Part shown: positions 63,060 through 64,000 of the stretch, in pieces
Numbering within the stretch: the stretch's first letter is position 1
Layout: each line of letters starts with the position of its first letter
DNA from: Porphyra umbilicalis
Taxonomy: Eukaryota; Rhodophyta; Bangiophyceae; Bangiales; Bangiaceae
Direction of reading: 5' to 3'
NCBI GenBank assembly: GCA_002049455.2
Contig: KV918992.1
Location: forward strand, 62,001-126,000
Length of the DNA: 64,000 nucleotides
Position numbers and translations under genes: made by a program
The notes under the pieces: model-generated
Told to the model about the DNA's origin: nothing
What the model saw: only the letters and a program-made list of their open reading frames with translations
Database searches by the model: none

Positions 63060-64000
63060 CAGCCCCCTCAAGGACGCCGGTGGGCCCCCTCAGAGCACCC
63101 CCCCCCAGATGGGTCGAAGTACCACAATCCTATGGAAAACCTGCCAGAGTTGACTCTACCAATACCGTTGGTTTTATGGTAGCCTGGTGGGCTACCAACA
63201 TGATAACCTGCAGAATCAACCACCCCGACGTGGCTACCGGGGGGCGGCCTCCCCAGCCCCCCCAGGAGGCCGGTGGGGCCCCCTCAGAGCACCCCCCCCA
63301 GATGGGTCGCAGTACCACAATCCTATGGAAAACCTGCCAGAGTTGACTCTACCAATACCGTTGGTTTTATGGTAGCCTGGTGGGCTACCAACATGATAAC
63401 CTGCAGAATCAACCACCCCGACGTGGCTACCGGGGGGCGGCCTCCCCAGCCCCCCCCAGGAGGCCGGTGGGGCCCCCTCAGAGCACCCCCCCCCAGATGG
63501 GTCGCAGTACCACAATCCTATGGAAAACCTGCCAGAGTTGACTCTACCAATACCGGTTGGTTTTATGGTAGCCTGGTGGGCTACCAAATGATAACCTGCA
63601 GAATCAACCACCCCGACGTGGGGGGCGGCCTCCCAGCCCCCTCAAGACGCCCGGTGGGTGGCCCCCTCAGAGCACCCCCCCCCAGATGGGTCGCAGTACC
63701 ACAATCCTATGGAAAAACCTGCCAGAGTTGACTCTAGCAATACCGTTGGTTTTATGGTAGCCTGGTGGGCTCCAAAATGATAACTTGCAGAATCAACCAC
63801 CCCGACGTGGCTACCGGGGGGCGGCCTCCCAGCCCCCTCAAGGACACCGGTGGGGCCCCCCCAGGAGGCCGGTTGGGCCCCCCAGGAGGCCGGTCGGGCC
63901 CCCTCAGAGCACCCCCCCGGATGGGTCGACGTACCACTATCCTATGGAAAAACCTGCCAGAGTTGACTCTACCAATACCGTTGGTTTTATGGTAGCCTGG
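63060..64000. repeat. Minisatellite, at least five units, running off the window (copy 2)
   Basis: Same unit as 43060-45388; cores near 63143, 63340, 63534, 63722 and 63958. The last three units contain extra single-base indels (AAAAACC, a shortened CGACGTGG-GGGG junction), suggesting weaker consensus toward the end. Confidence 0.9.

Larger units (their letters stand above)
45734..64000. mobile_element. Giant Fanzor-bearing element, copy 2 (right end beyond window)
   Basis: Same gene order and orientation as copy 1, starting at the identical terminal sequence but in different flanking DNA. Differences from copy 1: no hAT insertion, four rather than three plus-strand TATA units, four rather than one 193-bp units, about five rather than 12 in-gene 63-bp units, an intact ParB-like gene, and many small indels in the Fanzor N-terminal half. 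The window ends inside the terminal minisatellite. Confidence 0.8.

Noticed and set aside
24996..64000. Polinton/Maverick or integrated large DNA virus
   Set aside because: A Ulp1-like protease is present, but no protein-primed polymerase, retroviral-type integrase, packaging ATPase or capsid protein is recognisable, and terminal repeats are not of that type.

Overview
The window comes from a nuclear genome of a GC-rich unicellular eukaryote. The evidence is spliced genes with GT-AG introns (all six donors I can place fit GTRYGT, introns 157-222 nt), TATA boxes, Kozak-like starts, an O-GlcNAc transferase, an RNase P/MRP subunit and a nuclear-encoded bacterial-type ribosomal protein L17. I cannot name the species; a chytrid-like fungus or a GC-rich protist or alga would fit. 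Very long G/C homopolymers are common and coincide with several apparent frameshifts.

Left part (1-10 kb), host genes: an RPP40-like RNase P/MRP subunit (+, 990-2240), an organelle-type L17 (-, start 3019), a spacer with two nested inverted repeats (3403-3610), and a two-exon TPR + GT41 O-GlcNAc transferase (-, 4882-9681). A short terminal-inverted-repeat element lies at 621-893. From 9.7 to 12.2 kb I see no gene I can support.

Middle part (12.2-24.2 kb): a four-exon CACTA/Plavaka (TNP2-like) DDE transposase that can be spliced in silico into one open frame of about 1,417 residues (-, 12225-17110). It is followed by a tandem-repeat block (17.19-18.3 kb) and two plus-strand genes of unknown function (19371-20732; three exons, 21488-24228). 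They may be cargo of the same transposon or host genes.

Right part (25.0-64.0 kb): two near-identical copies of a large mobile element, about 20.4 kb (24996-45388) and at least 18.3 kb (45734 to the window end). They begin at the same base in different flanking DNA. Each carries, from its left end: two consecutive hairpins directly after the stop of a Fanzor (eukaryotic TnpB-like RNA-guided nuclease) gene; the Fanzor gene itself, with N-terminal zinc knuckles; a tandem array of TATA-box units on the plus strand; a small plus-strand ORF; a leucine-rich-repeat gene; a small basic repeat protein; a Ulp1/C48-like protease; a large protein with an N-terminal ParB/DGQHR-like motif; a second TATA-box array firing into that gene; and a minisatellite. 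No DDE, tyrosine or serine recombinase is recognisable in the element, so the enzyme that mobilises it is unknown.

The two copies are damaged differently. Copy 1 Fanzor has a 956-bp hAT-like insertion with an 8-bp target duplication plus an in-frame stop, and its ParB-like gene has a 1-bp deletion. Copy 2 has an intact ParB-like gene and an uninterrupted Fanzor C-terminal half, but multiple frameshifts in the Fanzor N-terminal half. All functional calls rest on motif recognition by eye; no database search was possible.
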